64,000 nt of DNA from contig CM044322.1 of NCBI GenBank assembly GCA_024291935.2, positions 70,857,405 to 70,921,404 of the forward strand, in the 5' to 3' direction. The DNA comes from Okapia johnstoni (lineage: Eukaryota; Chordata; Mammalia; Artiodactyla; Giraffidae). Below, piece by piece: positions 46,938 through 57,408 of this stretch; the first letter of the stretch is position 1; each line of letters begins with the position of its first letter. The notes under the pieces were generated by a model, which ran no database searches, was not told the origin of the DNA, and saw nothing but the letters and a program-made list of their open reading frames with translations. The position numbers were made by a program, and so were the translations under genes.

Positions 46938-48899
46938 TCAAGACACAAATAGGTAACTCTAACTTCCAAGGAAGAGAGATATCCTATCTTATCTCAAATC
47001 TCCAGATGTTCAGGAAAATACTATCCCTACTCCCCAGAAGAGGACCGGAGCAAGAAGGAAGCGAGAGAGAAAACTGCCAGAAAGTTTCTCTCAAGAATTA
47101 AGAGATCCTAAGCCTTCTCAACAAGAGCCTGACCAACAAAAGCCGTTTTCATTCCCCTGGGCCTCCAATGTTACAAGTCCTCCATAGAAAACGAAGGACT
47201 GTTCGGGATCCCAGTTGCTTCCCTATTTATAAGATCAGAGGTTTTATTGGGCCTGATGGTGCTGACCACAGAGGTCACAGGGGGCAACTGACCGTGCCCC
47301 ATGCATTCCAGAGATTCCTGGACAAGGTCAGGACAGATAGCGCTACATTCCCCAAACCCCAGCCAACACGGACATCAAGATGGTAGGCGAGGGGGGAACA
47401 TGCAGTGGGAAAAACTCTCCCTCTCACAGTCAGTATTCAAGGATGTATTTCAGGTCGCCCAGGCCTGGAATGCAAGCCCGGTGCTGTAAGAGAACAGACA
47501 GTGGGAATTTTCCCATCCCACTCACCAAGACAGGCAGACGCACACACACATGCACAAGTCTGAGACCCACAAGGCAAAGGCGAACTCCCTCCTAGGCCCG
47601 GTACCTGGCAGCTCTATGGCCATGGACACACCTGTGCTTTTCCTGCTGTTCTGAGCTGCTGGAAGGAACCCTGAGAAGCTATTTTGTCTATCTGGACAGG
47701 ACCACTCTGATTTGGCTCCTTATCAATAGTGTGTTTTCTAATAATTTCAGAAGGCTCACCTTTACTGTGACTACTTATGGAGCATCATCAAAAAACTGAT
47801 AATTGCTTTTAAGTTAAGTCATCCCCCTGTGTATAGTGCGGAGATGCGGGCTTCCCCTCCATGTGCACGGTGGTTCTGCATTCCAGCCCCTGGAGACTAC
47901 ACATTCTCCTGTGGGCGCTGGTCCCCCTACGAGCAGAGACACATGCTCAAGCTGACACAGGGCCGACAGGAGGCCCACATGCTTCCCTGGGCACTCTAGT
48001 GGGCAGCCCTAGAAATAGAGATGCTGAGAGGGCTACAACAAGTCCTTCCTGGGCTCTGTTGGGCAGAGACAAGAATGAGAAATGAAGACGCTGCCATAGT
48101 CTCAACCCCTCCCTCTCCTGGTCCCTCTGCCCCGTGTGGCTGGAGGAAGGGTTTTCTCTGATGATGGCTACCTAGATGCTTTTCCTTCAGCTCAGCAGCA
48201 ACAATCAGGTGTTAGTGAGAGGGGCCCAGGAGGAGTGGGAGGAAAGGAATTGCTTCCCAGGCTCCCTGCCAGAGGATGCCCAGCACTGCAGGTGCAGTGG
48301 AGGCGGCACCTTAGCTGGCCGAGGTCACAGCTGGTGAATTGGCATTCTCTCTGGTCCACCCTAACAGTGTCTATTGTCCCAGGGATAGACAGGGCCAGAG
48401 AGACTGGGAGGGCAGAGGCAAGAAGGCAAGATTCTGGGGGAAGTGATGGAAGTCAGGTGAGTGGGTTGTCAGAGCTGTGTACAGGCGGGAGGGAAGGGCA
48501 GGTTTTCCAGGGGAAACTGCCCAGTGTTCGGGTCTAAGGGGATTCAGATGACTTCAATCCCCAGGGTGGGGTTAGGGTAGCAGATAAAAGGGAAATAAGG
48601 CCCATAAGTGGGGCTTATAGGCAGAGTGGCCCATGGGCTGGACAGACACATTGCTGGGCTAGGATGTCATCTCCAACCACAGCAGGAACTATGGGCTGCA
48701 GAACCAATATGGTCACTGCCCAACAGAGACCACCAGGCTGGTAACTGAGTGCCGGAGGTCCAGGGTGGATCTGGAGGCAGAGGACCCCACTCTGAAGGCA
48801 GTGTCAACCCAGTGGGCTGTCTAATGCACTCTGGAAGATGCCCCAGCCAAGGCCAAGGGTTTTCGACCAGAGTTTTAGGTGACACCATGCAAGAAATGT

Positions 48900-49971
48900 G
48901 CCTTTGACTGTGTGGATCATGATAAACTGTGGAAAATTCTGAAAGAGATGGGAATACCAGACCACCTGACCTGCCTCTTGAGAAACCTGTATGCAGGTCA
49001 GGAAGCAACAGTTAGAACTGGACATGGGACAACAGATTGGTTCCAAATAGGAAAAGGAGTACGTCAACGGTGCATATTGTCACCCTGCTTATTTAACTTA
49101 TATGCAGAGTGTATCATGAGAAACGCTGGGCTGGAGGAAGCATAAGCTGGAATCAAGATTGCCGGGAGAAATATCAATAACCTCAGATATGCAGATGACA
49201 CTGTCCTTATGGCAGAAAGTGAAGAGGAACTAAAGAGCTTCTTGATGAAAGTGAAAGAGGAGAGTGAAAAAGTTGCCTTAAAGCTCAACATTCAGAAAAC
49301 TAAGATCATGGCATCTGGTCCCATTATTTCATGGCAAATAGACGGGGAAACAGTGGAAATAGTGTCAGACTTTGTATTTTTGGGCTCCAAAATCACTGCA
49401 GATGGTGACTGCAGCCATGAAATTAAAAGACGCTTACTCTTTGGAAGGAAAGTTATGACCAACCTTGACAGCATACTAAAAAGCAGAGACATTACTTTGC
49501 GACAAAGGTCCATCTAGTCAAGGCTATGGTTTTTCCAGTAGTCACGTATGGATGTGAGAGTTGGACTATAAAGAAAGCTGAGCACCAAAGAATTGATGCT
49601 TTTGAACTGTGGTGTTGTAGAAGACTCTTGAGAGTCCCTTGGACTTCAAGGAGATCCAACTAGTCCATCCTAAAGGAGATCAGTCCTGGGTGTTCATTGG
49701 AGGGTCTGATCCTGAAGCTGAAACTCCAATACTTTGGCCACCTCATGCAAAGAGTTGACTCATTTGAAAAGACCCTGATGCTGGGTAAGATTGAGGGCAG
49801 GAGGAGAAGGGGACGACAGAGGATGAGATGGTTGGATGGCATCACCGACTCAACGGACATGAGTTTGGGTGGACTCCGGGAGTTGGTGTTGGACAAGGAG
49901 GCCTGGCGCGCTGCAGCTCATGGGGTCGCAAAGAGTCAGACATGACTGAGTGACTGAACTGAACTGAAGTG
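48900..49971 (+). mobile_element. BovB (RTE) LINE, 5'-truncated, with reverse transcriptase remnant
   Basis: About 1.07 kb of the 3' part of BovB. The translated reading includes the RT palm landmarks: FDCVDHDKLW, then YADDT at about 49,188-49,202. It ends with 'cgcaaagagtcagacatgactgag' and the short gaact repeats typical of the BovB tail. The frame has an in-frame TAA at about 49,143 and further disruption after about 49,515, and the endonuclease part is missing, so it cannot be active. Perfect 13-bp target-site duplications (atgcaagaaatgt) flank it at 48,887-48,899 and 49,972-49,984. It is antisense to NFASC. Confidence 0.96.
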
Positions 49972-51071
49972 ATGCAAGAAATGTACAAAAGAGACAACAT
50001 GTCTCTTATTGATCTTTTGTCACCCAGAACCCACCATGGAGCTGTCCAGCAAACACTGGCAGATATGAGCTGAGCCAAACACAAGGGCAGCAGTTCTCAG
50101 AGATTCCAAGGTGGAAAGCTTGGTCCAAAAGTGTCCACCTGGTGTACAGACTACCTTGGCCAAACACAGATGGCCAGAACAGATGGGCAGCAATCCTAAG
50201 AGACTGAAGACACGGGCGCAGAAAAGGCATTATCTTTCCTGGGTGAGAGGAACACATCAGTTTGGGGGGAAATACCCACAACTGAAGAGAACGAGAGGGA
50301 AGGGAGCAGCGGGCTGGGGTCCAGACCATGCTAGCGATGGAGACCCTGGGCGCCGTCCCCTGGTGCCTTCAAGGCTGGGAACAGCTGATGCTACCGGCAG
50401 CTCATTTACCAAGAAGCGCACTGTGCTTTTATCACTGTGCCCCGCGGAAATGGAACCCCGGAAACATGTGACCGACGGACAGAGGTCCCGGCCCCCTCTG
50501 CACACCAGAGTGAGCTTGGATCTTTCTTAAACAAGGAGGAGGAAGTGGGGGGGTTTGGAACTACACCCATCCCTCTCACACCTGCTACATGAGAGGGGCA
50601 TCACAGGCTGGCGTGGGTCCCACCGAGCAAAGCAGGCTCCCTGCCACCAGGCCCACCTGCCTCGGGTTCCGGGTGCCAGGATGGGGGGGGCCCTGAGAGC
50701 TGTTTGACCAAGAGCTTCTGGGTGATCTGCGTGGCTCCCTCACTGCCTCTCTCCTTCCGCCTCCACTGAGTGGTTTCTGTGACCTTGAGCACCTGCTGGG
50801 CCAGCCCCAGGGGCACCCTTAGGCAAACTCCAGTCAGGAAGTCAGGGCCACCCCCCGGCTGCACGGACGGCCTTCCCCCAGTCTCCAGGCCCAGGACCCC
50901 CCTCTGCCTCCTGACCCAGCAGAGGCAGGGAGGCGCTGGCCCTGCTGGCCTGGGTTATTTGCGGGTAGGACGGAGGGGAGGGGAGCACGATGACCGCGCA
51001 CCACCCAGAGATCTGGATGACAGGACAAATGGAAACAGAGGAAGCAGGGTACACAACAGAAACAGAACCAA

Positions 51072-51198
51072 CCTCCAGTGAAGGGGGCTGTCAGTGAGTG
51101 AGGGTGGAGGGGACCGACCCAGGGAAGGAGGGGTCCTCCAGCGAGGGGCTATCAGTGAGTGAGGGGAACCAACCAGGGGAAGGAGGGGTCCCTCCACG
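51072..51198 (+). repeat. Two-copy tandem repeat of ~60 bp
   Basis: The unit starts 'cctccagtgaagggggctgtcagtgagtgagg' at 51,072 and again 'cctccagcgaggggctatcagtgagtgagg' at 51,135, with the second copy ending at a third 'cctccac'. The units are 63 and 56 bp. Confidence 0.75.
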
Positions 51199-53734
51199 TA
51201 AGCCAGCCCTCCAGCTCCTTACCCGGCTCAGCCTCCCCACTGCCTGCAGCCTGAGGCGGCTGGTGAACCATCGCCTCACGACCTCTGCTCTGCCTCGAAG
51301 GAGGGCAGGAGGGCGGGAGGCAGCCCAGGTCCCCGCCCATCCCTGCAGCCTGAGGGCCGGCCTTCTGTGCCAGCCTTCTGTGCTGATGCCCCTCAGACCA
51401 CAGCGCGAGCAGGCTTGGGAGGAGGGCCTCGGAGGGCAGGGCACCTCCTGCTCCAGACCTGCCGCCCAGCTCCTCATGGTGTGTCTGCCTCCCAGACCCC
51501 GAGAGTGGGGACTGTCCTTAACACCCAAGACTGGGAAGCTGGGTTTCTGCGGGCTGACAGGACTCTCAGCCCATGGCGTCCTCTGAGACTCCAGGTCGGG
51601 GGCACCTGGCCCATTCCGGGACACAGACTCACTGAGTGGAACCCATGGGAGATGGCAGAGCTGGTGATCGGCCCCATGCAGCATGCAAGGCCAGCATGCA
51701 TGGCATGCTCACCCTCGGGTCACCCTTTCAGGGGGTGGCAGCCTGACCTGGAGACAGGAGCCAGCTGCCCCCACTCCCAGGGCACAGCAGGTCACCCAAG
51801 GGCTCTGGGCCCTCTGTGCTCTGAGATGCCAAGCCGGGCAAGAGACCAGGTGCTCAGAGGAGGTAACCACTCAGCTCCAGAGAAAGCTGCAGCTCCAGGG
51901 AGCGGGTCTGGAGCCTCCAAGTGGGCTCCCTTCCAAGCCAGCAGCCTTCGTTACTGAAGGGAGGGGAAGGCGCTGGCTCTCCTCTGGCCCTGCCCTCCAC
52001 ACACAGCCTCCTGCAGAGTCTGGCTTCCCACCTGCTGAAAGGGTGCGTCCCGAGAGCATGCTTTCACCCCAGGCCTCTCCCTCTGTCTGCCCCGCCAGGC
52101 TGGCCTCCACCTACGCTGCCCCATGCCATGCCCATTACCTCTGTGCTTGGTACAGTACCTGCAGTTGGAGTGGCTTCAGAACACGGCACCCAAGATAACC
52201 AGAGAGGGAGAGGAGGGAAGAACGAGAGGGAAGAGAAAACAGAGCACAGGTGAAACCACAGGACAAGCAATCACAGGAGAGAAGATTCTGGCTCCAACCT
52301 GACCCAGGCAGTGTGGCTGGGTGCTGGCCACAGCCCTGAGGATGCCACCTGGCCTTTAGGGATTGTGTTCAACTCCACTGGGGTCTGCCATGTTTCTACA
52401 GAAAACCTTCCTGGGTCTTGGAGATCTTTCTAACATCTTTGCTTCTACCTCAACTCAAGGACATCTAGGAGGTGGCAGCAGAAACAGTCCACCTAGAATG
52501 CCAGGTTCCCATGCCTGTTTTGAAGGGTGTGTCCCTCCCTAGCTGGGCTGAGCTTTATGAAGGAGGCTGGGTGACCCTCGATGGTGTCAGGAATTGAGGG
52601 CATAAGACAGAGGTGTATAGGAGGACACCAATCCCAGGCAAAAAGGTGCCTTCTTTATCCCCAGGGCAGGAGTTGGGTAGCTGAATCACACTGGGGTGGA
52701 GGGAGACAGAGAATGGGTGTGGTGACCCTCCCCGCACCGTCTCAGCCTGGGGAAGCTGGGGCCTGTGATGGACCAGAACGCGGGCCCCTGTCCTGTGTTC
52801 TGCTGCCCACTGGACTGCATGAAAGAGGAAACTCAGCTGCAGACTGAGAGTCCTAAAAGGAACTCCTAAATCTGCTGCGAACCCCTCGGCTGAGAGGGGC
52901 TGAGAATCCCTCTTTGTTCTCTTCCCCTGGCACTGAGATCCTTCCCTGCGGCGGTCACCGGAGCTGGGCAGTGGGGCTTTGTTTACCTGATGTTCTATAT
53001 ATTGGTGGGAGGGCGGGAGAAGGGAGGCAGAAGAGGCTCTCTTTACGTGTAAGAGTGAAGTAATCAACAAAGTGCGCCATCCCTGATCTGACCTTTGGTA
53101 ACAGGCATGTTATCAACCACTTACCCAAAGTCACCCAGCCCTAATACACTGTCCAAGTACCCAAGAGACTGGAAGGGAGACTGGAGGAGGGGGGCCTGTT
53201 GTGTGGCTCACTCCTGGTTTACAGGAGCAGAGAGGGACACACACAGCACTGTCAGCCTTCCCCAGCTTCCGCCTGGCCCCTCGCTCCTCTGCTTCGGTGC
53301 TGGCCTGCTGGCCAGGGGAGCAGGGCCGGGGGAGGCGCGCGGGACTGCTTGTGGAGCTGAGCTGGGAGCCTGGGGGAGGCAGCAGACCTGGAGGCAGGAC
53401 TGCTGTCCTGGGCTGGAGGTGGGGTGCCAGGAAGCCCCTCAGGCCAGGCCAGCAGACCTCGGCCTTCTGGGGAGAGTGCTGGACGCGGTAATCTGTGGTC
53501 GGCGTCAGAGGTCCCTAACCACACGGCCCCTTCTTTGCAGCCTTCCCTTGTGGACTCAACCCTATCCCCTGCCCAGCCACCGCACTTCCGGCACCTAAAC
53601 ACAGCACCGCTCGCGGTGAATCACACTTGGATCCTCTTGCGGGCGTCCCTCCTTCTAGACTGGGGGGCTCATTAGTTTTTATATCCCTGGTTTTTGGCAC
53701 AGCTGTCCGGCACCTCGGGCAGGGGCTGTTGAAC

Positions 53735-53960
53735 AGCCCACGGAGCCTCTGGGGAGGCGGAGCCCCCACCCCCTCTCACGCGGGTCTGCCGATGGATGCC
53801 AGGGCTTCCAGAGCCCCTCCCAGCCGAGCGCGTCCCGGACGCCACGAGCAGGTGCGCCGGGCGCCCTCTAGTGGACATCGCGTGCGCGCGCAGCTCCAGG
53901 CCGGGCGCTCACGGCGCGAAGACGCCAAAGCCTGGGAGCGACATCACGCGCGAGCTCTCT
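53735..53960. promoter_or_regulatory. Intronic CpG-rich cluster with CTCF-like motif
   Basis: A compact run of CpG dinucleotides unlike its surroundings, including 'cgagcgcgtcccggacgccacgag', 'gtgcgccgggcgcc' and 'gcgtgcgcgcgcagc'. It contains 'gggcgccctctagtggaca' (53,859-53,877), a good match to the reverse complement of the CTCF consensus. It is about 0.6 kb downstream, in the transcript sense, of the FN3-4 exon. It could be an insulator, an alternative promoter or a remnant CpG island; function is inferred only. Confidence 0.5.
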
Positions 53961-54541
53961 GTGAAGCTGGTTGGGCAGACGGCGGTTTCCCAGCTCCCTG
54001 TTCTCTCCGCGACCTGAGGTCTCACTCCCTTCAGGCCGCCAGGAGGGCTACATCTCCTGCTCGACCCAGGACGCTGGCAGTCAGCGTCAGTCAGGGCTGG
54101 CCCCCATTCCTCTCAGCGCCAGGCATCCTCGAGAGAAGGGGCAGCCCCAGGGCTGTCGGGGGCCACCTCCATCACAGCGCTGCCTCCCTCACCTGGCGAA
54201 CACCTTCCTGCTCTGTGGAGTCCGTGAGCACACTTACTTCCAACGTGCTCTCTCTCTCATCCCCTCATGATTCACACTCTCTTTCCTGTACCCCAAACAG
54301 TGAAACAGCTGAGCAAGTCAAGGCCATGCTGGGACCCAGGTCTCACTGTAACAGTCAGAAGACGTGTCTTCCAGGTCCATCGCCGGCACCTACCTGTCAG
54401 CACGAAGGGTGGTTTCTCCCTCTGGGGGTCCTGCGGGCCTGCAGCCCCTCCATGCCAGGAGGCCAGAGGCCAGGTCAGGGTTTCTCTAGACATCTGCACT
54501 CCCTGGGACCATCCGCCCCGTGGCCGCCGCAGTGCACCTAC

Positions 54542-54715
54542 CTTCATTCGGGGGTGCTGGTGACTCCTCCGTGACTGCTTCCCCCGAGCCCACCTGCGTC
54601 CTGGCACTGAGGGAAAAGCGGTAGCGCGATACAGGGTCTGCTCTTTGCACCGTGAACTTGGTCTGATTGGGAGAGAAGTTTTCCACTATCTGCTTTCCTA
54701 CTTTGGTTCCATTAA
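54542..54715 (-). CDS. NFASC: NFASC exon: FN3 domain 4, second half
   Basis: 174 bp, phase 1 at both ends; acceptor CTCCAG, donor GTAGGT. It encodes [20 protein letters not shown], then [20 protein letters not shown] and [18 protein letters not shown]. It carries the FN3 'YRF.L.ART' strand and sequons NGT, NFS and NQT. This exon is the branch point between isoforms: it joins the mucin exon in NF186-type transcripts or the transmembrane exon in NF155. Both joins restore an Ala codon. Confidence 0.96.
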
Positions 54716-55843
54716 CTGGAGAGAGACAGGTAAATGGAATTGAACTTTAGCAATGTTGACCATGATGGGTTATATACAAACTGCAGCTGGAAGGAGGAAG
54801 CCTTCTCGACTCTGCTGGGAAGGGAACCCATGAAACCTGCCCGTGATCTTAAGGACTCAGCCTGGGAGACGTTTCAAAGGCCGAGTGTTGGGCCACAACT
54901 CCTCTCTGACTCTTCGATGATGCATCAGGGTTAATAGTTTCCCACTGATCTCATTATTGCTAGCTCAACACAAGGTTATGTGGCTGATTCTGAAAGATTC
55001 AACTTTTAATCCTCAAGCCTTTTCAACAAGGACAAAACTTGAGTTTCTTTTTTCCTTTTAACAGAACTAGGGCAAAACCACTAGAGCTTTTCATTGTTAG
55101 TGCCTCCTTTGTAAAAGGCCTATTCACTATATACCTCAGAGGGGGAAGGTCAGGTCCAGAGATGCATTCAGAATCACATACAAGTACACAGTTGGCTATT
55201 AAAATCCTTAATAACACAATGCCTCCCCTTTGAGCCTCACATCACAGCATAACATCACCCACTTTAGAAGACATTTGAAAGTCTTTCAAATGAATGACAC
55301 TCCTGTCCCTGCCTGGTGATGCTGAATTCCTTAGGTGAGGTCATCCCAACCCAGGCTCCTGATTGAGCCAATATTCAATACTGAATATTCAATATTCCAT
55401 GGCAACTCCACGAACAGCTGCTTTACCAAAGATGGCAACTTGTTAAGGTAGCCCCGAGGGTCAGTGTCGTGTGGAAACCTACGCATGCACCATCTGCTCT
55501 AGTGGATGGAAGCTCTGTCAGGTAAGAAACATTCTGTCCTAGACTTGTAGGAGTTAGAGACTCTAAGATTCCTGAGCCTGGGGGTTGAATCCCTCATCAG
55601 CCCAGGAGTCCCCTTTGCCTCACCGGCTGATTGGAAGCCCCCTGAAGGAGGAGCTGTGACAGGAGAGCGGGGATTGGGTCTCACTTGCCTCCCATAACCC
55701 TACAGGAAGCTTTTTCCCTGCCCCCTGCATCCCTCCACAAGCCCTATGTACCCAGAGGCTTTCTACCTTGATTCCTTGGGAAAGTGGTGGGAATGGGGTT
55801 TCTGATTCTCAGATTATCCAAGAGAAAGAAGGGCAGAACGTAC
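54716..55843 (-). other. NFASC: NFASC intron inside FN3-4
   Basis: 1.1 kb, donor GTACGT. A short AT-rich near-palindrome lies at about 55,368-55,398 ('aatattcaatactgaatattcaatatt' type). Nothing else recognised. Confidence 0.8.
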
Positions 55844-55966
55844 AGGCCACGTATTTGAGAGTATATCCAATCAGGATCCCATTGGGGTGTTCTGGATGAT
55901 CCCATTCCAGGTTGATTGTCTCCAGGTTGGGCTGCCGGACTCGAAAACGCCTGGGGGCGCTGGGTA
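55844..55966 (-). CDS. NFASC: NFASC exon: FN3 domain 4, first half
   Basis: 123 bp, phase 1 at both ends; acceptor CCCAAG, donor GTACGT. It encodes (V)[19 protein letters not shown], then [21 protein letters not shown], with the FN3 'L.W..P' and 'GY.L.Y' signatures. After the FN3-3 cassette its first codon is GTA (Val). When FN3-3 is skipped the same bases after the FN3-2 exon give TTA (Leu), the LPSAPRR junction I recall for NF186. Confidence 0.96.
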
Positions 55967-57143
55967 CTTGGGGAAGGAGGAGAGAGCAGGGGACGTGGGT
56001 GGAGAGAAAGGGGCGGGCAGGATGAGGAAAACACAAGAAACAAAGCACAAGTATGAAGGTATTGACCTCTGGACAAGCCCCGTGCTGGATCGCTGCTAAG
56101 CCAGAACCTGGAGGGCTATAGATGGGTAGTGCCCACTGCCTCATCCAGGATGGCATTTCCCCACATCTAGGACAAGCATGGCTCAGACTTGGTTTACATG
56201 GGGAAGGAGTCAGTCAAGTTCTCCTTTAAAAACTACCCTGAATACAGCACACATTAGACTCTGATCCCTCAAAGAAACCTCCAGGTTGGGCAGAATCATC
56301 CTCAGGTAGGAAATCAATTTCAGCCTCTGTTTGGTAACAGAAGCCGTGGTTCTCAATCTTCAGACAAGGATTCTCACCACAGGGTCAAAGTATCAAACCC
56401 TGGCCTCTGGGCTGAGAACGCCAGGTTCAGGGGTGAGGAGAAAAAACCCACGTTGGAACATGTGGACGGTGCAGGAGCAGGAGCAATGGGGAGAGGCTGG
56501 TGATGAAAACCAGACAAGGAGGAGGGGATACAGGAATAAAGAAACAAGGGAGAAGAAAAAGAGGAGAGGAAAGAGGAGGAGGGGCAGAAGAATGGGGGAA
56601 AATAACAATTAAGAAGGAAGGAGAAACAGAAGAGGGCAAAGGAACAGCAAGCTGGTCTGAAGGGCCTGGCAGGAACAGGAGACGCGCGGGGACCTCCCCA
56701 GGTGTCCAGCTCCCAGGACCAGGGCGCCCCCTGAAGGACAGCCTCTAAGTCACAGCGGTGAAAGGAGGGAAAGTCCCTGGAGCTGAGGCTGGCGAACCAA
56801 GCAGATGCCTCCTGGGAGTCCAGGTGCCTCCTGGGAGTCCAGGTGCCTGGGCCCCCTCAGGATGCTGTGGGCGGCTCCCGCAGTGCCCTTGGGAGTCCGT
56901 GTGCACAGCCTGTCCAGAGTTCCGTCAGCCACCTCAGTCTTGTTCTGACACAGAACTGCCTGTTGGGGCAGCCGCCTTGGTGACAGTGCTCCACGGGTGC
57001 CATCAGTGCGCCGGTCATCCCTCCGTGAGGTCGAGCAGAGGTCAACTTGTGTCATCCAGGCAGAGGTGCGCTGGAGGTGCTTGGGGCCACTTGGCCACGC
57101 CACCCGCGTCCTGCCCTCCCTGGGAAGTGGCAGCCGGACCTAC
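55967..57143 (-). other. NFASC: NFASC intron after FN3-3, with pyrimidine tract
   Basis: 1.2 kb, donor GTAGGT. On the transcript strand 56,640-56,512 is a long C/T-rich stretch (purine-rich on the plus strand). A CTCF-like motif is at 56,722-56,740. Two copies of a 19-bp unit (tgcctcctgggagtccagg) lie at about 56,807-56,844. Confidence 0.75.
56512..56640 (-). repeat. Pyrimidine-rich tract in the sense of NFASC
   Basis: On the minus strand about 130 bases are nearly all C and T, with many TCTT, CTTTCC and TTCTCC words. It starts about 500 bases after the FN3-3 donor. Such words are the preferred sites of PTB-type splicing repressors. Confidence 0.7.
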
Positions 57144-57348
57144 CTCCTTCTGGGGTGGTGAACTCCTTGGTTTCACTGCGAGGCCCATCGCCTCGCCCAT
57201 TGACCACAACCATCTCCAGCTTGTAGTTACTGTAGGGGAAGAGGCGGGACACCACGCCACGCAGGCGGTCGCCGGGGAAGCCAGCTTGCTGCCTCTTCTG
57301 AGACACCCACAGGTTCTTCAGCAAGCTGCTCTCCCTCCAGTAGTAGGC
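57144..57348 (-). CDS. NFASC: NFASC exon: FN3 domain 3, second half (NF155 cassette)
   Basis: 205 bp, phase 0 in and phase 1 out; acceptor CGAAG (weakly pyrimidine upstream), donor GTAGGT. It encodes AYYWRESSLLKNLWVSQKRQ, then QAGFPGDRLRGVVSRLFPYS, then NYKLEMVVVNGRGDGPRSET and KEFTTPEG. An RGD tripeptide lies at 57,187-57,195, in the loop before the last strand where the RGD of fibronectin FN3-10 also sits. With the exon at 59,069 it makes the FN3-3 domain kept in glial NF155 and skipped in NF186. The two exons total 321 bp, a multiple of three. Confidence 0.96.
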
Positions 57349-57395
57349 CTTCGGGACAGAGGCGGGCTGGTGAGGGCTCGGCCAGGCAGGGTGGG

Positions 57396-57408
57396 GTTAG
57401 TTGTTAGT
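57396..57408 (-). promoter_or_regulatory. NFASC: Doubled ACTAAC: branch site and/or QKI element
   Basis: On the transcript strand ACTAAC-A-ACTAAC lies about 48-60 bases before the exon that completes FN3-3. Each half is a strong branch-point sequence and also the core Quaking (QKI) motif ACUAAY; QKI favours two nearby half-sites. The position suits control of NF155 exon inclusion. Function is inferred. Confidence 0.55.

Larger units (their letters stand above)
45344..54541 (-). other. NFASC: NFASC intron between FN3-4 and mucin exons
   Basis: 9.2 kb, the longest intron wholly in the window; donor GTAGGT. It contains two BovB pieces, a Bov-A composite, a short tandem repeat at 51,072-51,198, and a CpG-rich cluster with a CTCF-like motif at 53,735-53,960. 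A TGCATG (minus strand, 45,591-45,596) lies about 250 bases before the mucin exon acceptor. No further exon recognised. Confidence 0.8.

Noticed and set aside
48879..49517. Possible host gene with reverse-transcriptase-like protein
   Set aside because: It is a 5'-truncated BovB LINE with target-site duplications, an in-frame stop and later disruption; it is not a host gene.
53627..54574. 315-codon plus-strand open frame across the intronic CpG cluster
   Set aside because: Low stop-codon frequency in CpG-rich DNA explains it. No domain is seen and it runs antisense into an NFASC exon.
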